DNA of 5,405 nt, from NCBI GenBank assembly GCA_947447845.1, contig CANFNO010000241.1, positions 1 to 5,405 of the forward strand, in the 5' to 3' direction. The position numbers and the translations under genes are program-made. The notes under the pieces are model-generated. The model did not search any database and had not been told where the DNA came from. It was given only the letters and a program-made list of their open reading frames with translations. Below are positions 1 through 5,405 of the stretch, piece by piece (position 1 is the stretch's first letter; each line of letters starts with the position of its first letter). This DNA comes from Burkholderiales bacterium (lineage in GTDB: Bacteria; Pseudomonadota; Gammaproteobacteria; Burkholderiales; Burkholderiaceae).

Positions 1-780
1 CTGCGCGGCCTGCAACACGGTTTGCAGCGCGTCCCAACCGCCAATGGCGTGGATGAAGCGTTGGTACTTCATCTTGCTCCAGTCCAGCACTTCAGCCGGT
101 GCTGCGGCGCCAAGCCAGCGCTCGCTCAGGAAACCGCCGCCCAGTACGCCATAGGTCAGCAGCTTGACGCCGCGCTCCAGGCACAGCTGCGACATGGCTT
201 CGGTGCCGCGGCGGTCCAGCAGCGACATGCAGACCTGGTTACTGGCAATCGGCATGCCTTCGTTCAGCAGCACACGCAGATGCGCGGTGTCAAAGTTGCA
301 CAGACCGATAGCCCGGATCAGGCCTTCCTGGCGCAGTTTGGCCAGCTCCGCCACTGCGTCGATATAGCCCGGATGGTCAAAGGTCCACCAATGGAATTGC
401 AGCAGGTCGATGCAGGGGGTTTGCAGGCGGTCCAGCGAGCGTTGCACGCCTTCGCGAACAACGCTTGCGCTCATGGCCCCCGGAGGCGGGCACCACTTGG
501 TGAAGGCGCGCACGCCCGGCTGCGTTTTGGAAGCCAGCAGTGTGCCGGTAATCACCTCGGCCGAGCCGTAGTGGTCGGCCATGTCAAAGGTATCAAAGCC
601 CTGTGCGGCATAGGCCGCCAGGTTGGCTGCGCCTTGCACCGGGTCCAGCAAAGTCCCGCCGCGCTCCATGTCCGCCACCTGCCACAGGCCGGTGACGATG
701 CGCGAGATTTCCAGGCCCGGTGCCAGCAAGGTGCGCGCCGGGCACACGCTGCCGGGTTGCGCAGCTAAGGCGTCACTCAT
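1..780 (-). CDS. Aldo/keto reductase B, C-terminus missing (runs off window start)
   Basis: A cytoplasmic NAD(P)H-dependent oxidoreductase of the aldo/keto reductase TIM-barrel superfamily, expected to interconvert a carbonyl and an alcohol; the substrate is unknown. The frame is open from an ATG at 780 to the window edge, giving 260 residues. The family catalytic tetrad can be placed by eye: D66 and Y71 in TFDMADHYGSAE, K95 in FTKW and H130 in LLQFHWW. Further typical segments are EGLIRAIGLCNFD near 152-164 and SLLDRRG near 186-192. The C-terminal cofactor-binding segment lies outside the window, so about 80-90 residues should be missing. The start codon overlaps the stop of the binding-protein gene (ATGA, 777-780), with only a weak Shine-Dalgarno upstream, so translational coupling is likely. 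It is clearly paralogous to the reductase at 2082-3134. The family call is firm; the reaction is not known. Confidence 0.9.
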   Translation of the reverse strand, partial: MSDALAAQPGSVCPARTLLAPGLEISRIVTGLWQVADMERGGTLLDPVQGAANLAAYAAQGFDTFDMADHYGSAEVITGTLLASKTQPGVRAFTKWCPPPGAMSASVVREGVQRSLDRLQTPCIDLLQFHWWTFDHPGYIDAVAELAKLRQEGLIRAIGLCNFDTAHLRVLLNEGMPIASNQVCMSLLDRRGTEAMSQLCLERGVKLLTYGVLGGGFLSERWLGAAAPAEVLDWSKMKYQRFIHAIGGWDALQTVLQAAQ

Positions 781-2054
781 TTCATCTTGGCTTGAATGGC
801 CGCCACATCTTCGGTGGACATCTGGCCGACCGTGACCACTTCGCCATTGGCAATCTTCCAGGTGCGGAAAGGGCCGGCAATGTCGCCGTACTTGTCAAAC
901 TGCACCGGGCCAATCACGCCCACGTAGCGCACCGGCTTTTTCTGTTTGATGAGTTCCAGCGCGCGGGTAAATCCGGCAGGCCCAGCATGCACCACTTCGC
1001 CGCCAGGCTGGGTGACTTTGCGGATCGCATCGCGGATGGCAGCGGCTTCAAACTTGCCGGCCTGTGCAATCGCCAGACCCAGGATGGCCCCGGCGTCAAA
1101 ACCCTGTTCGGCAGCTGGCGCCTCGGCGTCAAAGCCACCGCTCATGGCGGGGTAGGCCTTGGCAAAGTAGGCGGTGGACTCGGTCTTGGTGGTGCCTGAT
1201 GAGGTGCCAAAGGCATTGTTCAGGTATTGCGGTCCCACGCCCTTGATGAAGTCGGCGGCGTTCATGCCATCGTTGAACAGGAATTTTTGTGGGCCACCCT
1301 GTTGAATCCAGGTGCGGATGATGGTGGTGCCGTCGCCTGGGTAGCCAATGAAGTAGAGCGCGGTGGGGTCGGTCTTGAGCGCCTTGGTGACTTCGGCGTT
1401 GTAGGAAGACTGCTCCGGGTTATAGGGCGTGACATCGACAATCTTGCCGCCCATTGCCTCATAGGCGCGGCGGAACTCAGCCAGCATGTTGACACCGAAA
1501 TCGTTGTTAACGTGGATGACGGTCAGGCTCTTCATGCCCTGGTCCAGCGCGTATTTGGCAGCAGCCGTGCCTTGCAGCGCGTCGCTGGTAATAGTGCGGA
1601 AGAACCAGCCGCCGGTCTTGCCTTCCAGTGCCAGTTTGGTGAGCGAGGGCGAGGACGAAGCGGGAGAAATCTGCACCACGCCAGCCGGGGCCGTGACCGA
1701 GGTGACCATGGGAATCGACACCGAGCTGATGATGCCGCCGATGATGGCCGGCGTCTTCTTCAGGTCCACCAGTTGACGGGCCTGGTCCACCGCCACCGAG
1801 CCCTGGCTTTGCGCATCACGCAAATCAAAGGCCAGCTTGCAACCGGCAATGCCACCCGCACCCGCCGCTTTGTTGAGGTCGTTGAACGCCAACTCGACTG
1901 ACTTGCTGGCGGCCTGACCGTAGCGTCCGGCGGCACCGGTAAGCGACACCACCATGCCCACTGTGTGGGTGCAGGAAGGTGTCTGGGCCAGGGCGGCAGA
2001 AGAGCCCAGGCTGGCCAGCATGGCCAGAGCGGTAGCAGAGAGCAAATAACGCAT
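777..2054 (-). CDS. ABC transporter substrate-binding protein, LivJ/LivK-type (periplasmic, type 1 fold)
   Basis: A 425-residue periplasmic receptor expected to capture a small solute and deliver it to an ABC permease. The N-terminus is a classic Sec signal: M-R, a hydrophobic stretch to about residue 20, and a likely cleavage after ALAQ at residue 24. The mature protein opens with the family pattern VGMVVSLTGAAGRYGQA (33-49), followed by a two-lobe Peripla_BP_6 body. The only cysteines I see, C28 and C72, could form the N-terminal disulfide common in this family. There is no lipobox, so a soluble periplasmic protein is predicted. Relatives bind branched-chain amino acids, amides, urea or aromatic acids; the sequence does not let me choose. 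No permease or ATPase gene is present here. The gene sits between two aldo/keto reductase genes, 27 bases after the first and overlapping the second by 4, which suggests import of a compound that the reductases then process. Confidence 0.92.
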   Translation of the reverse strand: MRYLLSATALAMLASLGSSAALAQTPSCTHTVGMVVSLTGAAGRYGQAASKSVELAFNDLNKAAGAGGIAGCKLAFDLRDAQSQGSVAVDQARQLVDLKKTPAIIGGIISSVSIPMVTSVTAPAGVVQISPASSSPSLTKLALEGKTGGWFFRTITSDALQGTAAAKYALDQGMKSLTVIHVNNDFGVNMLAEFRRAYEAMGGKIVDVTPYNPEQSSYNAEVTKALKTDPTALYFIGYPGDGTTIIRTWIQQGGPQKFLFNDGMNAADFIKGVGPQYLNNAFGTSSGTTKTESTAYFAKAYPAMSGGFDAEAPAAEQGFDAGAILGLAIAQAGKFEAAAIRDAIRKVTQPGGEVVHAGPAGFTRALELIKQKKPVRYVGVIGPVQFDKYGDIAGPFRTWKIANGEVVTVGQMSTEDVAAIQAKMK

Positions 2055-2062
2055 GGTGAGAA

Positions 2063-2068
2063 TCTCCA
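2063..2068 (-). promoter_or_regulatory. Ribosome binding site of the substrate-binding protein gene
   Basis: On the minus strand the motif TGGAGA lies about 8 bases before the ATG at 2054. It is the only strong Shine-Dalgarno inside the four-gene operon; the two neighbouring starts rely on ATGA overlaps. It supports the ATG at 2054 and suggests the binding protein is translated independently of the upstream reductase, which fits the usual need for excess binding protein. Confidence 0.6.
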
Positions 2069-2081
2069 GGGTGGGTTGAAA

Positions 2082-3134
2082 TCAGGTTTTGTTGAGGTCG
2101 TACTTCATGATGCGGCCGTGCCGCCCGGTCTTGTCGCGCTCCAGGCTGTAGGGTTCACCTCCAGCACCCGGGGATGCATCAAGAATCGGTTTCAGCAGGG
2201 CGTGATCAATCGCGTCCAACTGAAATGTAAACACTTCCATCGTGCTGGCAATGCGGTCGGCGTAACGTGCGCCCACAATCGCTGCGGCAACACCGGGCTG
2301 GTCGAGCACCCAGCGTATGGCCACGCTGGACAGGCTGACCGCATGGCGCCGGGCGATGGTTTGCAAAGCCTGCAGCAAAGCCTGGAAGGCAGACCAGCCG
2401 CCAAACTCGTCAATGATCAGTTTGTATTTCACAAGCGAGCGGTTGGTGGGCGTGGCCTCTGGCTCGTCGCGACCCAGCCAGTGCTCGGTCAAAAAGCCAC
2501 CGGCCAGCGTCCCGTAGCAAAGCAAGTGCATGCCGTGGCTCGCACCTAAGGCGGTGAGCTGGCCGGCAGGCCTGCGGTCCAGCAGCGAGTATTGCGTCTG
2601 CATGCTGACCAAAGGCACCCCGGCATCCATGATTTCCCGCGCATGGGCGGCGTCAAAGTTGGTGCCACCGATGTGGGCAATTAAGCCTTCTGTTTGCAGC
2701 GCGTGCAGGGCCATGGCAGTTTCTACATAACGCGGCACGCTGTAGTCCCACCAGTGAAATTGCACCAGGTCCAGGCGCTCGGCGTTCAGACGCTGCAAGG
2801 AGCGCGTGATGATGCGGCGAACATAGGCGCCGTCCACCGTGGCCAGGTCCCCGTAGTCGGGCACAAACTTGGTGTGCACCTGCATGCGCGGCAAACCGGC
2901 AGCAGCGCGCGCGCCATTGAAGGCGCCATACATGTCTTCCACGCCGGTATAGATGTCGGCGCCGTCTACCGTGTTGAGGCCCGCGTCCAGAAACACCGCC
3001 ATGTCGGCAATGGCGCGTTCGCGCTCCACCGGGCCGTGGTCTCCGGCGAGTTGCCAGCCGCCACGGATAACGCGGGGAATGCGGTAGCCCGGCGCAAGCT
3101 GCGTGGTTTCAACGGGGAACGTCGCCACGCTCAT
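2082..3134 (-). CDS. Aldo/keto reductase A
   Basis: A complete 350-residue NAD(P)H-dependent aldo/keto reductase of the TIM-barrel superfamily, cytoplasmic, substrate unknown. The tetrad is intact by eye: D57 and Y62 in TVDGADIY, K89 in HTKF and H127 in LVQFHWWD. The C-terminal cofactor-binding region is visible as AIRWVLDQP (272-280) followed by VAAAIVGARYADRI (282-295). The tail GRHGRIMKYDLNKT is distinctive of one uncharacterised branch, as far as I recall. The frame stays open upstream to an ATG at 3404, but that extension only reads the preceding gene out of frame. The ATG at 3134 gives the expected N-terminus and overlaps the upstream stop (ATGA, 3131-3134), implying coupled translation. 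It resembles the reductase at 1-780 throughout, for example EGLI..IG..NFD, SLLDRR and GGFL.E.WLG. TIGR04076 proteins are, from memory, often found beside this type of reductase. Confidence 0.92.
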   Translation of the reverse strand: MSVATFPVETTQLAPGYRIPRVIRGGWQLAGDHGPVERERAIADMAVFLDAGLNTVDGADIYTGVEDMYGAFNGARAAAGLPRMQVHTKFVPDYGDLATVDGAYVRRIITRSLQRLNAERLDLVQFHWWDYSVPRYVETAMALHALQTEGLIAHIGGTNFDAAHAREIMDAGVPLVSMQTQYSLLDRRPAGQLTALGASHGMHLLCYGTLAGGFLTEHWLGRDEPEATPTNRSLVKYKLIIDEFGGWSAFQALLQALQTIARRHAVSLSSVAIRWVLDQPGVAAAIVGARYADRIASTMEVFTFQLDAIDHALLKPILDASPGAGGEPYSLERDKTGRHGRIMKYDLNKT

Positions 3135-3475
3135 GCCTGCGGGTCCAACGGTACGGCGGTGGTCTCGCTGTGGCGGAAAGTGCGCTTGCCCATGCGGGTG
3201 ATGCGAAAACGGGTCGGGCAGTTGGGGTCCGGGCAGGCCACTTCGGCATCGGTGCTCATCCAGTCGGCGGCCTGCGTGACGCGCTGCTTGGCGGGCAGCA
3301 GCGGCAATAGCGCGGCCAGCGAATACATCGAAAAGCCCTGGCCGGGTGGAAAGTGCAGCACCTCGCCATGCACCTCGAAGTAGTCGCCGACTTTGGCATT
3401 GCACTGGATCTTGCGGTCGTCGTGCACCACCACCTCTACCCGCAGGTCATACAGCTCAAATTCTTCGGATTGCAT
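3131..3475 (-). CDS. TIGR04076 family small protein, function unknown
   Basis: A 114-residue soluble protein with no signal peptide or membrane helix. I recognise the overall pattern of the TIGR04076 family: LYDLRVEVV near 8-16, KVGDYFEV (28-35), FPPGQGFSMYSLAALLPLLPAKQR (42-65), DWMSTDAEVACPDPNC (71-86), and a basic end RFRITRMGKRTFRHSE. The family has no established biochemical role. Cysteines C25, C81 and C86 (the last two in CPDPNC), perhaps with H102, could bind a metal or serve redox chemistry; this is inference only. It is the first gene of the operon, about 64 bases after the predicted transcription start, and its stop overlaps the start of reductase A. No Shine-Dalgarno precedes the ATG (the upstream bases are CCAATCCACC), and an in-frame TAA lies a short way upstream, so the ATG at 3475 is the only standard start near the conserved N-terminus. 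Confidence 0.8.
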   Translation of the reverse strand: MQSEEFELYDLRVEVVVHDDRKIQCNAKVGDYFEVHGEVLHFPPGQGFSMYSLAALLPLLPAKQRVTQAADWMSTDAEVACPDPNCPTRFRITRMGKRTFRHSETTAVPLDPQA

Positions 3476-3508
3476 GGTGGATTGGTTCAGACTTCGATCT
3501 TGTTAAAA

Positions 3509-3560
3509 ACCAAATTTGGTATTTATATATACCAAAAATTGGCTCATTATTTGGTCACCA
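3509..3560. promoter_or_regulatory. Cluster of ACCAAA/TTTGGT palindromes, probable operator for the GntR regulator
   Basis: Within 52 bases of very AT-rich DNA (3481-3560 is 30% GC) there are four exact copies of ACCAAA or its complement, at 3509-3514, 3515-3520, 3531-3536 and 3550-3555. They build a perfect 12-base palindrome ACCAAATTTGGT (3509-3520), an inverted repeat TTTGGTAT-N6-ATACCAAA (3515-3536), an imperfect CCAAAAATTGG (3532-3542), and TGGTCACCA (3552-3560). The last lies inside the promoter spacer; the others cover roughly the first 30 transcribed bases. FadR-branch GntR proteins are known to bind TNGT-N-ACNA type palindromes, and a FadR-type regulator is encoded immediately upstream. 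Repression by that protein is inferred. The exact operator spacing differs from the E. coli FadR consensus (N3), so the true site boundaries are unsure. The repeats could also form a weak AT-rich hairpin in the leader RNA. Confidence 0.65.
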
Positions 3561-3574
3561 CCTGACGCTGTCAA
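3546..3574 (-). promoter_or_regulatory. Sigma-70 promoter of the TIGR04076/reductase/binding-protein operon
   Basis: On the minus strand a perfect -35 box TTGACA (3574-3569) is followed after exactly 17 bases by AATAAT (3551-3546), five of six matches to the -10 consensus. Transcription would start near 3539, leaving a leader of about 64 bases before the ATG at 3475. The -35 box lies only 10 bases after the end of the GntR gene, so the regulator gene could also read through. The palindrome TGGTGACCA sits in the spacer, a position where a bound repressor blocks RNA polymerase. A second possible -10 in the downstream TATATA run lacks a convincing -35 partner. Confidence 0.72.
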
Positions 3575-3583
3575 GAAGATTTA

Positions 3584-4414
3584 TCAAGTTGCTTTGGTGG
3601 TAGTCTTTTTGCTGCCCGCTGCAACGGCGCTGGTCTGCAAAATCGAGCGGCGGCGTAGGCGTTTACCCGCTGCCATCTCCCAGGCAGACTCCAGCAGTCC
3701 GATGCGCGCTGACGTGGCCGCGTCGATCTGCGCCGGGTCGCCGCTCTCAATAGCCAACAGGCTGTCGCGCAAGGTCTTGGTCGATTGGCTGATGTCCGGC
3801 AACTGGCGTACCGCCAGCGTGCGCACCAGTTCCATGCGGCGCAGCATCACTTCCATCATCTGCACGACCATGCTGTTTTGCGTGGCCCGGGCCACGGCGA
3901 TATTGAAGCGCGTGCTGGCAATCGTCATGCGCTGCGCTCCGTCGTCACTGAGTTTTTTGCCTTTGAATTTTGCGCAGGTTTCTTCGCTCAGGCGCACCGC
4001 ATCGCGCATGCGCTCGAAATCTGCCGGGGTGGCGTATATCGCAGCCAGGCGGGCCACATGGGGTTCAAACAGGCGCCGCGCTTCCATCACGCTGTCGATG
4101 TCTTCCAGCGGCAGGGCCGGCAGCGGAAAGCCGCACAGTTCTGGCGGAATGCTTTCGCTGGTGACGAATATGCCGCCGGACGAGCCGGGCAAAACTTGCA
4201 CGACTCCGGCCTGCACCAGCAGTTTGATGGCTTCGCGCAGGGTAGGGCGGCTGACCCCCAATTGGACCGACAGGCTCTGCTCAGAGGGCAGGCGTTCGCC
4301 GACTTTGACATCGCCTGCACGTATCGCTTCGGTAATCCGGTAGGCCACCACCTCGCAGGGGCGCACCAGTTGCACGGGCTGAAACACGAAGCGGGTAGGT
4401 TGGATGCGGGTCAC
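3584..4414 (-). CDS. GntR family transcriptional regulator, FadR subfamily (FCD domain)
   Basis: A cytoplasmic DNA-binding regulator of 276 residues. The winged helix-turn-helix covers about 16-85: GERLPSE (39-45), recognition helix SRPTLREAI (55-63) and the wing GSSGGIFV (77-84). R56 and R60 align by eye with the DNA-contacting R45 and R49 of E. coli FadR. Residues about 105-250 form an all-helical FCD ligand domain. The usual FCD metal site (Asp plus three His) appears absent: the D-x-x-F-H motif reads S-T-R-F-N (167-171), and the only histidine I see in the protein is H119. The C-terminus is a basic, Lys/Thr-rich tail. I chose the GTG at 4414 because AGGAG lies 5 bases upstream and the helix-turn-helix then begins at the usual distance; the frame is open to an ATG at 4573, but that extension has no family-like sequence. 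It probably controls the downstream operon through the palindromes at 3509-3560. The effector is unknown. Confidence 0.93.
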   Translation of the reverse strand: MTRIQPTRFVFQPVQLVRPCEVVAYRITEAIRAGDVKVGERLPSEQSLSVQLGVSRPTLREAIKLLVQAGVVQVLPGSSGGIFVTSESIPPELCGFPLPALPLEDIDSVMEARRLFEPHVARLAAIYATPADFERMRDAVRLSEETCAKFKGKKLSDDGAQRMTIASTRFNIAVARATQNSMVVQMMEVMLRRMELVRTLAVRQLPDISQSTKTLRDSLLAIESGDPAQIDAATSARIGLLESAWEMAAGKRLRRRSILQTSAVAAGSKKTTTKAT

Positions 4415-4419
4415 GTAAT

Positions 4420-4424
4420 CTCCT
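4420..4424 (-). promoter_or_regulatory. Ribosome binding site fixing the GTG start of the GntR gene
   Basis: The minus strand reads AGGAG, then five bases, then GTG at 4414-4412. This decides the start against the far upstream ATG at 4573, which would overlap the divergent channel gene. A possible -10 box TACGAT lies just upstream (4439-4434) but no convincing -35 partner was found, so I do not list a promoter for this gene. Confidence 0.65.
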
Positions 4425-4450
4425 AGGCGGCAAATCGTAGCGCATTCAGG

Positions 4451-4480
4451 CCCGACCGCTGCCGTCAGGGGGCGGCCGGG
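4451..4480. repeat. GC-rich inverted repeat in the divergent spacer
   Basis: CCCGACCGC (4451-4459) and GCGGCCGGG (4472-4480) are inverted copies with one mismatch, separated by 12 bases. On the minus strand the mismatch would be a G-U wobble in RNA. It lies between the GntR start and the likely channel promoter. It could be a protein-binding site or chance in GC-rich DNA; it does not share the ACCAAA half-sites seen at 3509-3560. Confidence 0.3.
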
Positions 4481-4510
4481 TTGAAAGTCATGCGCACAAG
4501 CGATTACAGT
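4481..4510 (+). promoter_or_regulatory. Candidate promoter of the potassium channel gene
   Basis: TTGAAA (4481-4486, five of six to the -35 consensus) is followed after 18 bases by TACAGT (4505-4510, four of six to the -10 consensus). Transcription would start near 4517, about 28 bases before the ATG at 4545. The assignment rests on box similarity and position only. Confidence 0.4.
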
Positions 4511-4544
4511 GTGTGAAGAACAAGAAACAAACATTGCCCACGAC

Positions 4545-5405
4545 ATGCAACTCAATCTCAAACGTTCCAGCAAGCGTTTCCTGTCGATTCTTGCCCTGCT
4601 GCCAGTGATCGTGCTGACACTGGCGCTGCTCTACATGCTGGGTATGGACCATCTGGAAGGCCGCTCCCGCACCTACTTGCAAAGCCTGCTGTGGGCCAGT
4701 GAAACGATCACCACGACCGGTTATGGAGCCGATAGCACTTGGCACCACCCGGCCATGGCTTTGTATGTGATGGTGGTGCAGTTTGCCGGACAGTTCTTGA
4801 TTTTCCTGGCGTTTCCCATGGTGATCCTGCCGTACTTTGAAGAGCAGTTTGAGGTGCGCTTGCAGCACCAGTTGCCCCCCATGGCGGGCAAGGTGCTGTT
4901 TTACCGCTATGGCCCGACGATCGATTCGCTGCTGGTGGAGTTCAACAGCAAGAACACCCCCTTTGTGATTCTGGAAGAAGACATGCAGGTGGCGCGCAAT
5001 CTGCGCGACCGGGGCTACAACGTGGTGTTCGGCAAGATGGCCGATGACCCCACGGTGCTGAACAACGTAGCCCAGGCCCAGGCGGTGGTGGCCAACGGCG
5101 ATGACCACGCCAATGCCACCTTCACGATGGTGGTGCGCGAGGCCGGATACACGGGCCCACTCTACGCGCTGGCAGACGACCCCTTGTATCGCTACCCCAT
5201 GCTGCAGATCGGTGCCAGCGATGTGTTCACCCCGGCCCATGTGTTGGGTGCGGCCCTGGCGTCGCAGGCCAGCACACGCATCAGCCCACCTGCAGAGGGC
5301 ATGCACCTGCTGGGCAACAAGATTGGCATGGCCGAGTTTCGGGTACGTGCCGAAAGTCCACTTTCCGGCAAAACGCTGGGTGAGTTGAAACTGCGTGAGC
5401 GCCAC
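4545..5405 (+). CDS. Two-TM potassium channel with RCK (TrkA-N/TrkA-C) domain, C-terminus missing
   Basis: An inner-membrane potassium channel subunit, open to the window edge with 287 residues visible. Order of parts: a short basic N-terminus; TM1 at about 12-34; a pore loop with the selectivity filter TTTGYG (56-61) in SETITTTGYGADS; TM2 at about 71-97; then a cytoplasmic RCK/TrkA-N Rossmann domain from about 116; and the start of a TrkA-C domain at about 260, EFRVRAESPLSGKTLGELKLRER. The GYG filter and the TrkA-C motif make the class secure; such channels assemble as tetramers gated by their RCK ring. The Rossmann glycine motif is degenerate (RYGPTI at 121-126 where GxGxxG is usual), so NAD(H) binding is doubtful. 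The ATG at 4545 gives a normal TM1 distance, but the Shine-Dalgarno is weak (AG-rich GAAGAACAAGAAA). An in-frame GTG at 4509 is a less likely start. The gene diverges from the GntR regulator and has no obvious functional link to the operon. Confidence 0.9.
   Translation, partial: MQLNLKRSSKRFLSILALLPVIVLTLALLYMLGMDHLEGRSRTYLQSLLWASETITTTGYGADSTWHHPAMALYVMVVQFAGQFLIFLAFPMVILPYFEEQFEVRLQHQLPPMAGKVLFYRYGPTIDSLLVEFNSKNTPFVILEEDMQVARNLRDRGYNVVFGKMADDPTVLNNVAQAQAVVANGDDHANATFTMVVREAGYTGPLYALADDPLYRYPMLQIGASDVFTPAHVLGAALASQASTRISPPAEGMHLLGNKIGMAEFRVRAESPLSGKTLGELKLRERH

Noticed and set aside
22..768. Long plus-strand open frame opposite reductase B (and similar ones at 1227-1901, 2694-3383 and 3785-4426).
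   Set aside because: These are low-complexity His/Gln/Arg/Ala-rich antisense translations of convincing minus-strand genes.
1869..2101. A 14-base direct repeat TTTGTTGAGGTCGT at 1869-1882 and 2088-2101.
   Set aside because: Both copies encode Asp-Leu-Asn-Lys in two unrelated proteins; shared codon choice explains it and no other copies or flanking structure are seen.
3135..3404. Extension of reductase A to an upstream ATG, adding 90 residues.
   Set aside because: The extra part reads the TIGR04076 gene in the wrong frame, has no family-like sequence, and the ATG at 3134 fits both the reductase N-terminus and the ATGA overlap.
3476..3583. Rho-independent terminator after the GntR gene.
   Set aside because: No GC-rich stem followed by a T-run lies after the stop at 3584; the inverted repeats here are AT-rich and sit over the downstream promoter start.
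4415..4507. GTAATC (4415-4420) and GATTAC (4502-4507) as an inverted pair spanning the divergent spacer, suggesting autoregulation.
   Set aside because: Only six bases, 81 bases apart, and unlike the ACCAAA half-sites; chance is sufficient explanation.
4415..4573. Extension of the GntR protein to an ATG at 4573, adding 53 residues.
   Set aside because: The GTG at 4414 has AGGAG five bases upstream, and the extension is Cys-rich, unlike the family, and overlaps the channel gene.
4488..5405. Long minus-strand open frame opposite the channel gene.
   Set aside because: Its product is a His/Gln-rich sequence without domains, as expected for the antisense of GC-rich coding DNA; the plus strand encodes a clear channel.

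Overview
This 5.4 kb window looks like chromosomal DNA of a GC-rich betaproteobacterium, most likely Burkholderiales and perhaps Comamonadaceae. That placement is an inference from codon use, from the protein styles (a LivJ/LivK-type binding protein, FadR-type GntR regulator and TIGR04076 protein next to aldo/keto reductases) and from tight gene packing. No RNA gene, insertion sequence, CRISPR array or phage feature was seen, and no gene-free stretch exceeds 130 bases.

Layout. Positions 1-3475 hold four minus-strand genes that read as one operon. In transcription order they are a TIGR04076-type small protein (3475-3131), aldo/keto reductase A (3134-2082), a secreted ABC-type substrate-binding protein (2054-777), and aldo/keto reductase B (780 to beyond position 1, C-terminus missing). 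Two junctions are 4-base ATGA stop/start overlaps; the third is a 27-base gap carrying a good Shine-Dalgarno site. Upstream and in the same direction, with its own start at 4414, lies a FadR/FCD-type GntR regulator (4414-3584). Diverging from it across 130 bases is a plus-strand two-TM potassium channel with a cytoplasmic RCK (TrkA-N/TrkA-C) region, cut by the window end.

The most informative non-coding DNA is the AT-rich spacer 3476-3583 between the regulator and the operon. It carries a near-consensus sigma-70 promoter firing into the operon (TTGACA, 17 bp, AATAAT). It also holds a dense cluster of ACCAAA/TTTGGT half-sites arranged as several palindromes inside and just downstream of that promoter. 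The simplest model is that the adjacent GntR protein represses the operon here and releases it on binding a small molecule. That molecule may be the compound captured by the binding protein, or a derivative made by the two reductases. The substrate cannot be read from the sequence. No permease or ATPase gene is visible, so the transporter would have to lie beyond position 1 or elsewhere.

Sequence oddities worth following are the loss of all usual metal-ligand positions in the regulator's FCD domain, a degenerate nucleotide-binding glycine motif in the channel's RCK domain, and two paralogous reductases flanking one binding-protein gene.
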